From contig JAJZQR010000079.1 of assembly GCA_021806765.1 (NCBI GenBank), positions 1 through 19,569 on the forward strand: a stretch of 19,569 nucleotides of DNA. Direction: 5' to 3'. The stretch's first letter is position 1; each line of letters begins with the position of its first letter. This document shows positions 7,293 to 15,792 of the stretch, in pieces. The stretch is from Chloroflexota bacterium (GTDB lineage: Bacteria > Chloroflexota > UBA6077). Below the pieces are notes generated by a model. It was given only the letters and a program-made list of their open reading frames with translations. It had not been told where the DNA came from and did no database searches. Made by a program: the position numbers and the translations under genes.

Positions 7293-9077
7293 TCGGACGC
7301 AGTGGAGGCTGACAAGGAGATCACCTGGAGCCTGGAGGATCTGTACCAGGGGCCGGTGGATCCGCAGATAGAGGCTGATCTGGCGGTGGTAGATGAGCGG
7401 GCCCGAGCCTTCGCCGACCAGTATCGGGGCAAGGTCACCGGACTGACGCCGGCGCAGCTGTTGGAAGCCCTGGGCCGGTTGGAGGGGATCGAGACCCTCC
7501 AGTACAAGCCCCTGGGCTACGCCTCCCTGGCCTTCGCGGCCCGGACCCAGGACCCGCAGCGGCAGGCGCTGATCGCTCGGGTTCGAGAGTGGGCCACCAG
7601 GGTGTCCAACAGACTGGTGTTCTTCGACGTGGAACTGAAGACTGCCGGCGAGGAGGAGTTCGGCCGCTTCCTGGCCGCGCCGGAGTTGGCCGGCTACCGG
7701 CATCATCTGCAAACGCTGCGAGTCTTCGCTCCTCACACCCTGTCGGAGCCGGAGGAGCGGCTCTTCGCCCAGATGCGACTGACGGGCGCCCCGGCCTGGA
7801 GCCAGCTCTATACGGAGGTCGCCAGCAGCCTGCTGTTTCCCGTCGAAGTGGATGGGGAGCAGAGGCAGTTGACCGACCCCGAGGTCAGGGCGCTGCGCAC
7901 CCGGCCCGACCGGGATCTGCGCCGGCGGGCCAACGAGGCGATCTACACCGTGTACTCAGCCAACAACCGGGTGCTCACTTACATCTTCAACACCCTCTTT
8001 CAGGAACACAAGATCAATCTGGGGCTGCGCTCCTACTCGGATCCCATCGAACCCACGGCACTCTCCAACGAGCTTTCGCCGGAAGTCATCGAGCTTCTCC
8101 TTTCGACCGTGGAGGCTCACTACGGCCTGGCTCAAGAGTACTACCAGCTGAAGGCGAAGCTGATGGGGCTGGAAGGAGACTTCCAGTTCTACGACCTGCT
8201 CGCGCCGCTGGCAAGAGAGGAGCGCCGGTACGACTTCGACCAGGCCAGGGAGCTGGTGCTGGAGGCCTTCCAGCGATTCCATCCCACCATGCGGGAGACC
8301 GCGGAGGAGTTCTTCGACAATCGGTGGATCGACGCCACGCCGCGTCGGGGCAAGCGAGGTGGAGCCTTCTGCTCAGGCATGCTGCCGGCCTACCACCCCT
8401 ACGTGCTCACCAACTTCACCGGCCGTCTGGACGACGTGTTCACCCTGGCCCACGAGTTGGGCCACGGGGTGCACTTCGCCCTGGCTCGGCGGCAGACCCC
8501 CCTCAACTTCAGCCCAACGACCCCCATGGCCGAGGTGGCCAGCGTCTTTGGGGAGATCCAGCTCTCCCGGTATCTGCGGGAGCAGGAGACCGATCCGCTG
8601 ATCCGGCGGGCTATCCTGAGCGGGATGATCGAGGATGCCATAGCCACCATCTTCAGGCAGACCATGTACACCCGGTGGGAGCAGCGGGCACACGCCCGGC
8701 GGGCCGAGGGGGTGGCCACTGCCGACGAGTACAGCGCCCTGTGGGCGGAGGAGAACGGCCGGTTGTATGGTGACTCGGTGAAGTTCGGGGATCTGGAGCG
8801 CTGGGGGTGGATCAGTATCCCTCACTTCGTCCACTACCGCTTCTACTGCTACAGCTACGCCTTCGGCCACCTGCTGAACTTCGCCCTCTACCGCAAGTAT
8901 CTGGAGGAGGGGGACGCCTTCATCCCCAGGTATCTCGAGCTGCTGGCCAGTGGGGGAAGGGATCGTCCCGAGAGGCTCCTGGAGTCCATGGGGCTGAACC
9001 CCCTGGAGAGCGGTTTCTGGGAGCAGGGTTTTCAGGTGCTGGAGGGGCTACTGGAGGAGTTCAAGTTGAGTTGTTGA
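7290..9077 (+). CDS. M3 family oligoendopeptidase (PepF-like, second type)
   Basis: This cytoplasmic zinc endopeptidase belongs to the other large PepF-like branch of M3 (the M3 family oligoendopeptidase group, ~600 aa). HELGH is at 388-392 and the third zinc ligand is E415 in PMAEVASVFGE. The C-terminal ISIPHFVHYRFYCYSYAFGHLLNFALY motif is typical, and so is the N-terminal ITWSLEDLYQGPVDPQIEADL. The frame has no ATG near the start. TTG at 7290 is favoured because GGAGGGAG (7280-7287) is correctly spaced before it; TTG 7278 lies upstream of that site, and GTG 7302 is the other candidate. The product is 595 aa. The ABC exporter follows 69 bp downstream on the same strand, so they may be cotranscribed. 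Peptide turnover beside an exporter is suggestive but not evidence of a joint function. Confidence 0.95.
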   Translation: MSDAVEADKEITWSLEDLYQGPVDPQIEADLAVVDERARAFADQYRGKVTGLTPAQLLEALGRLEGIETLQYKPLGYASLAFAARTQDPQRQALIARVREWATRVSNRLVFFDVELKTAGEEEFGRFLAAPELAGYRHHLQTLRVFAPHTLSEPEERLFAQMRLTGAPAWSQLYTEVASSLLFPVEVDGEQRQLTDPEVRALRTRPDRDLRRRANEAIYTVYSANNRVLTYIFNTLFQEHKINLGLRSYSDPIEPTALSNELSPEVIELLLSTVEAHYGLAQEYYQLKAKLMGLEGDFQFYDLLAPLAREERRYDFDQARELVLEAFQRFHPTMRETAEEFFDNRWIDATPRRGKRGGAFCSGMLPAYHPYVLTNFTGRLDDVFTLAHELGHGVHFALARRQTPLNFSPTTPMAEVASVFGEIQLSRYLREQETDPLIRRAILSGMIEDAIATIFRQTMYTRWEQRAHARRAEGVATADEYSALWAEENGRLYGDSVKFGDLERWGWISIPHFVHYRFYCYSYAFGHLLNFALYRKYLEEGDAFIPRYLELLASGGRDRPERLLESMGLNPLESGFWEQGFQVLEGLLEEFKLSC

Positions 9078-9146
9078 TGATCATCAGGGCGGTGGCGGCT
9101 TGGATTTTGCTCTTCTTGTGAGAAGACGCGGCGAGGATAGAGCGAG

Positions 9147-11135
9147 ATGATGCACAGCGGCAGTTGGTGGTCTTTCATCCGATACGACGAGAAACAGGAC
9201 AGGCCCAGCGTGAGCCGAAGCCTGCTGCTCCGGGTCGCGGCCTACGCCAAACCCTACTGGCGGCTGATCTCGGTCATGCTGCTGACCATCATCGGGATCG
9301 ATGTGCTCACCCTGATCCCGCCCCTGCTGTACAGGGATCTCATCGACCACGCTCTCCCTTCCCACGATTTCGGACGGCTCAACCTCCTGGCTGCGGGGAT
9401 GATCGGGATACCGTTGCTCAGCGGCCTGATCGGTGTCGCCCAGCGTTATCTGAGTGCCCGCATCGGAGAGGGGATCATCTTCGATCTTCGGAGCGCAGTC
9501 TTCGAACACATGCAGAGAATGTCGCTGCGCTTCTTCACCAACACCCGCACGGGCGAGTTGATGGCTCGTCTCAACAACGACGTGGTCGGCGCTCAGCAGG
9601 CGGTGACCAGCACCAGCGTCAACATCATCTCCAATGCCCTCTCCCTGGTGATGACCATGGCCGTCATGCTCTCCCTGGAGTGGCGGCTGACCCTCCTGGC
9701 GGTGGCGGTGTTGCCCTTCTTCATCCTGCCGGCTCGAAGGGTAGGGACAATCCTCCGGCGGATCACCCGGGATGGCATGAACATGAATGCCCAGATGAAC
9801 GCCCTGATGAATGAGACTCTGAACGTGAGCGGGGCGTTGCTGGTGAAGATCTTCGGCCGGTCGGCCGACGAGAACCTTCGTTTCCGGGAGCGGGCTGGTG
9901 CCGTCAGGGCCGTCGGGGTGCGGCAGGCGGTGGTAGGTCGATGGTTCTTTCTGGGCCTCAGCCTGGCCAGTTCCATCGGCACCGCTGTGGTGTTCTGGCT
10001 GGGAGGCTACCTGGTGTTGCAGGGACAGTTCAGCGTGGGCAACATCGTGGCCTTCGGGGCCTATCTCACCCAGCTGTACGGTCCTCTGACGGCCCTTACC
10101 AACGCCCGGGTCGAGTTCGCCACCTCCATGGTCAGCTTCGAGCGGGTCTTCGAGGTGCTGGACCTGCCCCAGGAGATCGCCGACCGTCCCGACCCCATCC
10201 GGATGGATCGGGTGGAGGGACACGTCCAGTTCGACCATGTCTCCTTCAGCTACCTGGAGGGAGAGGGGACTCCCGGGGTATTCGGCCTCCATGAGGTTGA
10301 GCGATGGCGCGGGACGTCGCCCCTTCCCCTGAGCGCACACGCGCAAAGGCAGCAGCGGCCGACCGGTGAGGGGCAGGTGCCACCGGTGGCCGGTGACGGC
10401 CAGGAGGAGATGCCGCGCCCTGCCGTCAGGCGATGGGCGCTGCAGGATGTGAGCTTCGAGATCAGGCCCGGGCAGCTGGCGGCCCTGGTGGGGCCCAGCG
10501 GGGCGGGCAAGACCACCATCACCTACCTGCTCCCCCGGCTCTACGATGCCACCGAGGGGCGGATCCTGATCGACGGCGTAGACATCCGGGACCTCTCCCT
10601 GGGCTCCATGGCCCCCCAAATCGGTATGGTGACCCAGGAGACCTATCTCTTCCACGACACCATTCGGGCCAACCTGCTGTACGCCAGGCCCAACGCCACC
10701 GACGAGGAGTTGGAGGCGGCCTGCCGTGCGGCGAACATTCACGACTTCATCTCGGGGTTGCTGGAGGGCTACGATACCGTGGTCGGGGAGCGGGGCTACC
10801 GGCTCTCGGGGGGCGAGAAGCAGAGGATCGCCATTGCTCGGGTGATCCTGAAGGACCCGCGCATCCTTATCCTGGACGAGGCCACGTCTCACCTGGACTC
10901 CCAGTCGGAGGCGCTGATCCAGGCGGCCCTGGAGAGGGTGATGCTGGGCCGCACCAGCCTGGTGATCGCCCACCGCCTTAGCACCATTCTGGCGGCGGAC
11001 GTGATCCTGGTGATCGATGGTGGGCGTCTGATAGAGCAGGGCACCCACCACGAATTGCTGGCTCAGGGGGGCCTCTACGCGAGCCTGCACGAGACCCAGT
11101 TCCGGAATCTGGCAGAGGAGCCCGCCGGGTTGTAG
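9147..11135 (+). CDS. ABC exporter, fused permease and ATPase (MsbA/ABCB type)
   Basis: This half-transporter probably forms a homodimer or heterodimer in the cytoplasmic membrane and exports lipid, drug or peptide; the substrate cannot be read from sequence. Residues about 25-330 form the six-helix ABC transmembrane type 1 domain. The nucleotide-binding domain follows: A-loop Tyr369 in HVSFSY, Walker A GPSGAGKTT (449-457), Q-loop in VTQETYLF, signature LSGGEKQ (553-559), Walker B ILILDE (573-578) and H-loop H609. All catalytic residues are intact. Oddly, about 60 residues (370-429, rich in Pro, Gly, Gln and Arg) separate HVSFSY from WALQDVSFEI, where relatives have only a few. At 662 aa it is longer than the usual 570-620. 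The start ATG-ATG at 9147/9150 follows GAGGA at 9133-9137. It lies 69 bp after the peptidase gene. Confidence 0.95.
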   Translation: MMHSGSWWSFIRYDEKQDRPSVSRSLLLRVAAYAKPYWRLISVMLLTIIGIDVLTLIPPLLYRDLIDHALPSHDFGRLNLLAAGMIGIPLLSGLIGVAQRYLSARIGEGIIFDLRSAVFEHMQRMSLRFFTNTRTGELMARLNNDVVGAQQAVTSTSVNIISNALSLVMTMAVMLSLEWRLTLLAVAVLPFFILPARRVGTILRRITRDGMNMNAQMNALMNETLNVSGALLVKIFGRSADENLRFRERAGAVRAVGVRQAVVGRWFFLGLSLASSIGTAVVFWLGGYLVLQGQFSVGNIVAFGAYLTQLYGPLTALTNARVEFATSMVSFERVFEVLDLPQEIADRPDPIRMDRVEGHVQFDHVSFSYLEGEGTPGVFGLHEVERWRGTSPLPLSAHAQRQQRPTGEGQVPPVAGDGQEEMPRPAVRRWALQDVSFEIRPGQLAALVGPSGAGKTTITYLLPRLYDATEGRILIDGVDIRDLSLGSMAPQIGMVTQETYLFHDTIRANLLYARPNATDEELEAACRAANIHDFISGLLEGYDTVVGERGYRLSGGEKQRIAIARVILKDPRILILDEATSHLDSQSEALIQAALERVMLGRTSLVIAHRLSTILAADVILVIDGGRLIEQGTHHELLAQGGLYASLHETQFRNLAEEPAGL

Positions 11136-11157
11136 GGGCTTCACGCGGTAAGATGTG

Positions 11158-11256
11158 ATCCACTTGTTTTCAGTAGGGCGGGTTGTCTCAACCCGCCCGT
11201 GTTGACGGCGGGTTGAGACAACCCGCCCTACTGCTTGCCCCCAAGGTTTCACACTT
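11158..11256 (-). repeat. Double-hairpin repeat element, copy 2 (inverted)
   Basis: Read on the minus strand, it starts AAGTGTGAAACC and ends CAAGTGGATC, as copy 1 does at 7138-7248. The core holds two perfect hairpins: GGGCGGGTTG/CAACCCGCCC (11176-11185 with 11189-11198) and GGCGGGTTG/CAACCCGCC (11207-11215 with 11219-11227). The outer arms AGTAGGGCGGGTTG and CAACCCGCCCTACT also match, so the whole core can fold alternatively into one large stem. It lies 22 bp after the ABC exporter stop and could act as its terminator. Confidence 0.8.
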
Positions 11257-11285
11257 CCTCGCGAAGAGCTGTTGTAGGTTGATCC

Positions 11286-11315
11286 TTGTGATCAGCTTCG
11301 AGGCGGGCGTATAAT
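11286..11315 (+). promoter_or_regulatory. Candidate sigma-70 promoter of the MFS gene
   Basis: TTGTGA (11286-11291), an 18-bp spacer and a perfect TATAAT (11310-11315) lie 45 bp before the MFS start codon. It sits just after repeat copy 2, so the MFS gene probably has its own transcript rather than reading through from the ABC exporter. Confidence 0.5.
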
Positions 11316-11360
11316 TCCTCTCCACTTCCGTATCCCCACTCTTGGCTGGATGGTTGCTTC

Positions 11361-12614
11361 ATGGCTCGCGTCGGCGATCTGTACCGCGATAACCGGGCGC
11401 TGGTGTGGCTCAGCGCCGTGGTGGCCGTTAACCAGTTGGGTTTCGGCAGCATTATCCCGGTGGTTCCCCTGTACGCCCAGAGCTTCGGCGTCTCCCAGTC
11501 GGCCATCGGGCTCACCATCGGCATCTACGGCCTGGCCCGGTTTCTGGCGAACCTGCCTACAGGCAAGCTGGCGGACAGCATAGGGCGCCGGTGGACCCTG
11601 GTGCTGGGGGAACTGGTTACCGCTCTGGGCAACCTGCTGTGCGGCCTCTCAGGCTCTTACGAGCAGTTTCTGGCCTTTCGCTTTCTTTCCGGCATCGGGG
11701 CTGCCATGGTGGTTACGCTGGGTCAGGTCTCCCTGGCCGACATCAGCACTCGATCCAACCGAGGCCGTACCATGGCGATCTACCAGGGGGCGTTCCTCTT
11801 CGCCGTGGGGATTGGTCCGCTGCCCGGCGGGCTGCTCGCGGAGCACTTCGATCTGAACGTGCCCTTCTTCGTCTTCGCGGCCCTGGGGGTCGTGGCGGCG
11901 GTGGTGGCCTTCGACAAGGTGCCGGAGACCAGGGGGATGAGGGAGCGGCGGGAGGCGGCCGATGTCCGGACCCTGGCCCAGGCGTCCCTGCCCTTCGCTG
12001 TTCAGCTACGGTCCCTGTTCTCCCAGGTGGGCTTCCTTCTGATCTGCCTGGTGACCTTCGTCCAGTTCTTCGCCCGGACCGGGGCGGTTTTCGCCGTGGT
12101 TCCGATCCTGGGCGCGGCCAAGCTGGGGTTGAGTCCCGATCAGCTCGGGGTGACTCTCACCCTGGTGAGTCTCTCCAACCTGGCGATGGTATATTTCTCG
12201 GGACTGCTGGTGGACCGCCTCGGACGGAAGCCGGTCATAGTGCCCTCCACCTTCCTCACCGGCCTGTCTCTAGCTGCCTTCGCCCTGTCACCCAGCTACG
12301 AATGGTTTCTGGCCAGCGCGGCCTTTTGGGGGATTGCGGGGGGAATCAGCGGGCCGGCTCCAGCGGCCTACGCCGCCGATATGGCCCCGCCCGGCATGAA
12401 CGCCATCACCATGAGCAGCTATCGGATGATGGCGGACTTCGGATACGTGGTGGGGCCACTGCTGTTGGGGTGGATCGCCGACGTCTTCAGTAGCGAGACA
12501 TCCCTCGTCGTCACCTGCGGGATGTTCCTGGGCAGTTGCGTGCTCTTTGCCCTCTTCGCCCCCGAGGCGAGGCCAGGGAGGGCACTGGTGACCGTGCCGG
12601 CAGGCAGAACGTAG
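11361..12614 (+). CDS. Major facilitator superfamily transporter (drug-efflux-like)
   Basis: This 417-residue protein has about twelve hydrophobic segments, the standard MFS size. The loop 2-3 signature GKLADSIGRR is at 68-77 (motif A, GxLADxxGRR). GPLPGG at 152-157, preceded by FLFAVGI, resembles motif C of H+-coupled antiporters, pointing to the DHA1-like efflux group. A second motif A-like copy, GLLVDRLGRKPV, lies in the second half, as expected from the internal duplication. A hydrophilic loop around residues 190-215 (PETRGMRERREAADVRT) separates the two six-helix halves. The substrate is unknown; a multidrug or sugar role cannot be told apart. The Shine-Dalgarno is weak, but the candidate promoter at 11286-11315 supports this start. 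It converges on pncB. Confidence 0.92.
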   Translation: MARVGDLYRDNRALVWLSAVVAVNQLGFGSIIPVVPLYAQSFGVSQSAIGLTIGIYGLARFLANLPTGKLADSIGRRWTLVLGELVTALGNLLCGLSGSYEQFLAFRFLSGIGAAMVVTLGQVSLADISTRSNRGRTMAIYQGAFLFAVGIGPLPGGLLAEHFDLNVPFFVFAALGVVAAVVAFDKVPETRGMRERREAADVRTLAQASLPFAVQLRSLFSQVGFLLICLVTFVQFFARTGAVFAVVPILGAAKLGLSPDQLGVTLTLVSLSNLAMVYFSGLLVDRLGRKPVIVPSTFLTGLSLAAFALSPSYEWFLASAAFWGIAGGISGPAPAAYAADMAPPGMNAITMSSYRMMADFGYVVGPLLLGWIADVFSSETSLVVTCGMFLGSCVLFALFAPEARPGRALVTVPAGRT

Positions 12615-12623
12615 AAGCAGGCA

Positions 12624-12690
12624 GTAGTAACGACTTTAGTCGTTCGTCCTCCTTCTGCACGAGGCTGCGAACGACTGAAGTCGTTACTAC
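12624..12690. repeat. Palindromic dispersed repeat (GTAGTAACGACTTTAGTCG)
   Basis: GTAGTAACGACTTTAGTCG and its next four bases (12624-12646) pair with 12668-12690 with one mismatch, around a 21-nt loop. A third partial arm, AGTCGTTACTAC, is at 12734-12745, directly followed by GGGCTTAGCCCCTAC, which runs into the pncB stop codon. The AGTCGTTACTAC class is a known type of high-copy intergenic repeat (general knowledge). It fills the gap between the convergent MFS and pncB genes and may end both transcripts. Confidence 0.8.
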
Positions 12691-12756
12691 AAGACAGATC
12701 AGTTTCCAGCGGACTATTCCGACTACGACCACAAGTCGTTACTACGGGCTTAGCCC

Positions 12757-14178
12757 CTACCCTATCGACGATTCGCCGTTGCCGTTCTCGGGTATATCCT
12801 CGCTGCCGTAACGCTCCATGGCCTTCTTCCGCAGGGCCTGGAGTCCCTCGCTTCGCTCCACCGGGTACTTCTTCTTATCGGCGATCAGGGCGTGGTACTC
12901 CTGCGGCATGTGCTGAAGGTTGCGCTGGGCTAGCTCCCATATCTCCGAAAGCGGAGGGACGGCCCCTGGGAGGACCTGGCCGTTGCGGATTACCGGCTTC
13001 AGCAGCCGGCTGCCGGCCGCGGGCTTCGGCTCGGTGTCCAGCTGGATGATGTCCCGCTCGAAGCGGCCGATCCGGTACACCTCTTTCTTGCCGGGCCAGG
13101 TGCTCTTCTCGCCGGCCAGCTTGATCTTGGGGCGATCGACCGTTTCCTCGTCCTCGTACCATACCATCTTGTAGACGGCTCCCAGGGCACCGCCGGGAGA
13201 ACGATGCTCGATGGAGCCCGCGCCTACCCCGATGCTGGTGCCTACGCCGAAGCCGTCGATGGGGGCCCCCTGGGACACCAGATCGGCGATGCGGAACTCG
13301 TCCAGGTCGCCGCTGGCCAGAACCCGCACCTCGGGCATGTGGGCGTCGTCCAGCACCTTGCGAACGTACTTGGCGCCCTCCAGCAGGTTCCCGCTGTCCA
13401 GCCGGACTGCCGTGAGGGTGTGGCCCATCCTGTCCTGATACTCCCGGGCTACCTCCACTGCCGTGTGGATGGCTTCCTGGATGTTGTAGGTATCCAGCAA
13501 CAGCGTGTAGCGATTGAAGCTCTCCGCCACCGCCGCAAACGCCTGCCGCTCGCTGTCGTACAGCTGCACCAGGGCGTGGGGGATGGTGCCGGTGGCCCTC
13601 AGCCGGAACTCGTAGGCAGCGGCCAGGAAGGAGGTGCTGACGCAGCCTCCGATGAAGGCGGAGCGGGTCACCACGTAGGGCGACTGGGCTCGTCGCAGGG
13701 CGAAGTCGGAGACGGGCCGGCCCTGGGCGGCGTCCACGACCCTGGCCGCCTTGGTGGCGATCAGGGTGGAGAGGCTCACCGTGTGGAGGAGGCCCGACTC
13801 CAGCAGCAGCGCCTCCTGGAAGGGAGCCGTCACCCGCAGGAGCGGCTCGTTGGGAAAGGCGATGGAGCCCTCGGGTATGGCCATCACCTCGCCGGTGAAC
13901 TGGAGGTCCCGCAGGTGCTCGAGGAACTCCGGATCGTAGTCCCGGATCTGCCCCAGGTAGCGGAGGTCCTCGTCGGTGTATCGGAAAGACTGAACGAACT
14001 CCAGGGCCATCTCCAGTCCGGCGACGAGCATATAGGCGCCCGCGAAGGGGGCCGTGCGGGCGTACAGATCGAAGGTGGCGAGGCCATTTCTACCTGTGCG
14101 CCAGCTGATGTAGGCGGCATCGGGGTGATAGAGATCGGTCATGAGGCCCGGGTGCGGCCCCAGGAACACGTGGTCCAA
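12757..14178 (-). CDS. pncB: Nicotinate phosphoribosyltransferase
   Basis: It catalyses nicotinate + PRPP (+ ATP) to nicotinate mononucleotide, the entry step of the Preiss-Handler NAD salvage pathway, in the cytosol. The 473 residues fit the family. Visible hallmarks are MTDLYHPDAAY near the N-terminus (13-23), TGTIPHALVQ with H201 at the position of the autophosphorylated histidine, LLLDTYN (226-232), VRLDSGN (258-264), ASGDLDE (288-294) and DGFGVGTSIG (308-317). The C-terminal WPGKKEVYRIG segment is also usual. The start is TTG at 14178: the family N-terminus begins there and GGAGGGAG (14191-14184, minus strand) lies 5 nt upstream; no ATG fits. Downstream, the stop codon overlaps a repeat fragment. 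It is convergent with the MFS gene and divergent from the CNNM gene, so probably monocistronic. Confidence 0.95.
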   Translation of the reverse strand: MDHVFLGPHPGLMTDLYHPDAAYISWRTGRNGLATFDLYARTAPFAGAYMLVAGLEMALEFVQSFRYTDEDLRYLGQIRDYDPEFLEHLRDLQFTGEVMAIPEGSIAFPNEPLLRVTAPFQEALLLESGLLHTVSLSTLIATKAARVVDAAQGRPVSDFALRRAQSPYVVTRSAFIGGCVSTSFLAAAYEFRLRATGTIPHALVQLYDSERQAFAAVAESFNRYTLLLDTYNIQEAIHTAVEVAREYQDRMGHTLTAVRLDSGNLLEGAKYVRKVLDDAHMPEVRVLASGDLDEFRIADLVSQGAPIDGFGVGTSIGVGAGSIEHRSPGGALGAVYKMVWYEDEETVDRPKIKLAGEKSTWPGKKEVYRIGRFERDIIQLDTEPKPAAGSRLLKPVIRNGQVLPGAVPPLSEIWELAQRNLQHMPQEYHALIADKKKYPVERSEGLQALRKKAMERYGSEDIPENGNGESSIG

Positions 14179-14197
14179 GATAGCTCCCTCCGGATAC

Positions 14198-14279
14198 AGC
14201 TGTCAGCAATCAGCCATCAGCTTTCAGCAGCTAGCTTCGCGCGTCTTCTGACCGCTGATCGCCGACGGCTGAGGGCTGT
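14198..14279. repeat. Intergenic AGCTGTCAGC-type imperfect repeats
   Basis: The gap between the divergent pncB and CNNM genes contains short tandem and inverted variants of AGCTGTCAGCAATCAGC, CATCAGCTTTCAGC and, in opposite sense, CGCTGATCGCCGACGGCTGAGGGCTG. Such CAGCxxTCAGC tracts are a frequent class of spacer repeat in bacterial genomes. Arms are imperfect, and no function is evident. Confidence 0.55.
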
Positions 14280-14403
14280 GGGTTGAAGCTCGCCTCGAAC
14301 TGTATACCGGTACAGGGATCGCGTCAAGGGGACCGAGTAATGGTGTACAATCAATGGTATAGGCAATTCCGTAGGGCGCCAAGAGGAGGGTAAACAGCAC
14401 CAT

Positions 14404-15762
14404 ATGACGGCAGGCACCAGCATTCAGGATGTGGCCATCGAGCTGGCAGTGATCGTCGTCCTCATTCTGCTCAACGCCCTCTTCGCAGCGGCCGAGATCG
14501 CCATCGTGTCCGTGCGCAGGTCCAGGATCCGCCACCTGGCAGAGGAGGAACGCAACCCCTCGGCCATCACGATCGAGCGGCTGCTGGACCAGCCGGCCCG
14601 CTTCCTGGCAACGATCCAGATCGCGGTGACTCTGTCCGGCTTCTTTGCCTCGGCGGTGGGCGCAGTGAGCCTGGTGGTGGTGATGACCGCCTGGCTGTCC
14701 AGCCTTCCAGCGGGGTGGGTAGCTGCTAATGCCTACGGTATCGCCTTCGTGATGGTCACCCTCTTCATATCCTTCTTCACCCTGGTATTCGGGGAGCTGG
14801 TTCCAAAGAACCTGGCGATCTCCAGCGCCGAGTCTGTCGCCCTCCGTCTTGCCCGTCCGGTGGAGCTGGTGGCCAGGATCGCCGCGCCCCTGGTGTGGGT
14901 CCTCACGGCCAGCACTAACCTGGTGATGCGGCTGACCGGCAATCCCTTGCGAGCCCGAGTGAACCCTATCACCGAGGAGGAGATCATGGCGATGGTCGCG
15001 AGCGGTGAGGAGGATGGGGTCGTCGAGCCGACGGAGCGGAAGCTGATCGACGAGGTGTTCGAGTTCGGGGACACCCTCGCCGAGGAAGTCATGGTTCCCC
15101 GGGTGGACGTGCGCGCCCTGCCCAGGGATGCTACCCTGGCGCAGGCCCGCCAGGCGGTGGTGGAAACCGGCCACACGCGGCTTCCCATCTACGACGGCGA
15201 TCTGGACAATATCGTCGGCGTGATCCACGCCAAGGATGTGCTCCAGGCGCTGCCCCCCGAGGCAACCCCGGAGCAGAGCAACCGGCCCGTTACCACTATC
15301 ATGCGGCGGGCTTACCACGTTCCCGGGGCCAAGCGGACGGCGGAGTTGCTGCCCGAGCTGCAGCGGCAGCAGCTGCACATGGCGGTAGTGGTGGACGAGT
15401 ACGGCGGAACGGCGGGGATCGTGACCCTGGACAACCTGCTGGAAGAGATCGTGGGCCCCATCCGCGACGAGTACGACGCCCGGGAGGAACCGGAGATCCA
15501 GGTGGTGGCCGACGGCGAGGCGGTGGTAGTCGGGGGGGCGGATCTGGGGGACGTGGGTGCCGCCCTGGATGTGGACCTGGAGACCGAAGGGGTGGATACC
15601 ATCGGCGGGCTGGTGTACGCTCGTCTGGGCCGTATCCCCAACGAGGGCGACAAGGTGGAGTTGCCCGACGCCGAGGTGGAGGTGGTCTCCATGCGGGGCA
15701 GAAGGGTCTGGAAGGCCAGGGTGGCCCGAAAACCGCCGGCCGAGGAAGGGGCCGAGGACTAG
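14404..15762 (+). CDS. CNNM/CorC-type membrane protein with CBS domains (hemolysin-like)
   Basis: This 452-residue inner-membrane protein belongs to the CNNM/CorB family implicated in Mg2+ or other divalent cation transport; the old label 'hemolysin' is misleading. Order of domains: DUF21/CNNM transmembrane domain (about 10-185) with the conserved GELVPKNLA at 130-138; a CBS pair (about 227-290 and 295-350) with MVPRVDV, HTRLPIYDGDLDNIVGVIHAKDVL and VVVDEYGGTAGIVTLDNLLEEIVG; and a C-terminal CorC/HlyC transporter-associated domain (about 365-442) with DTIGGLVYARLGRIPNEGD. All are intact and of usual length. The start is supported by AGGAGGG at 14384-14390, 13 nt upstream. TACAAT at 14346-14351 is a possible -10, without a good -35. 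Substrate specificity cannot be read from sequence. A perfect terminator hairpin lies downstream. Confidence 0.94.
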   Translation: MTAGTSIQDVAIELAVIVVLILLNALFAAAEIAIVSVRRSRIRHLAEEERNPSAITIERLLDQPARFLATIQIAVTLSGFFASAVGAVSLVVVMTAWLSSLPAGWVAANAYGIAFVMVTLFISFFTLVFGELVPKNLAISSAESVALRLARPVELVARIAAPLVWVLTASTNLVMRLTGNPLRARVNPITEEEIMAMVASGEEDGVVEPTERKLIDEVFEFGDTLAEEVMVPRVDVRALPRDATLAQARQAVVETGHTRLPIYDGDLDNIVGVIHAKDVLQALPPEATPEQSNRPVTTIMRRAYHVPGAKRTAELLPELQRQQLHMAVVVDEYGGTAGIVTLDNLLEEIVGPIRDEYDAREEPEIQVVADGEAVVVGGADLGDVGAALDVDLETEGVDTIGGLVYARLGRIPNEGDKVELPDAEVEVVSMRGRRVWKARVARKPPAEEGAED

Positions 15763-15792
15763 CCGGGACTGTTCTGGGTTCTGGGTTCTGCT

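Noticed and set aside
9077..9121. 14-codon hydrophobic frame (MIIRAVAAWILLFL) overlapping the stop of the M3 gene
   Set aside because: The ATG-TGA overlap is suggestive of coupling, but there is no ribosome-binding site of its own, and the length is too short to support a peptide without conservation data.
9084..11252. 722-codon open frame on the minus strand
   Set aside because: It is antisense to the ABC exporter, which has every family motif. The minus frame is His/Gly/Arg/Gln-rich low-complexity sequence, typical of an antisense shadow in GC-rich DNA.
13204..14286. 360-codon open frame on the plus strand
   Set aside because: It lies antisense to pncB, is rich in Gly/Val/Gln/His, and has no motif or ribosome-binding site.
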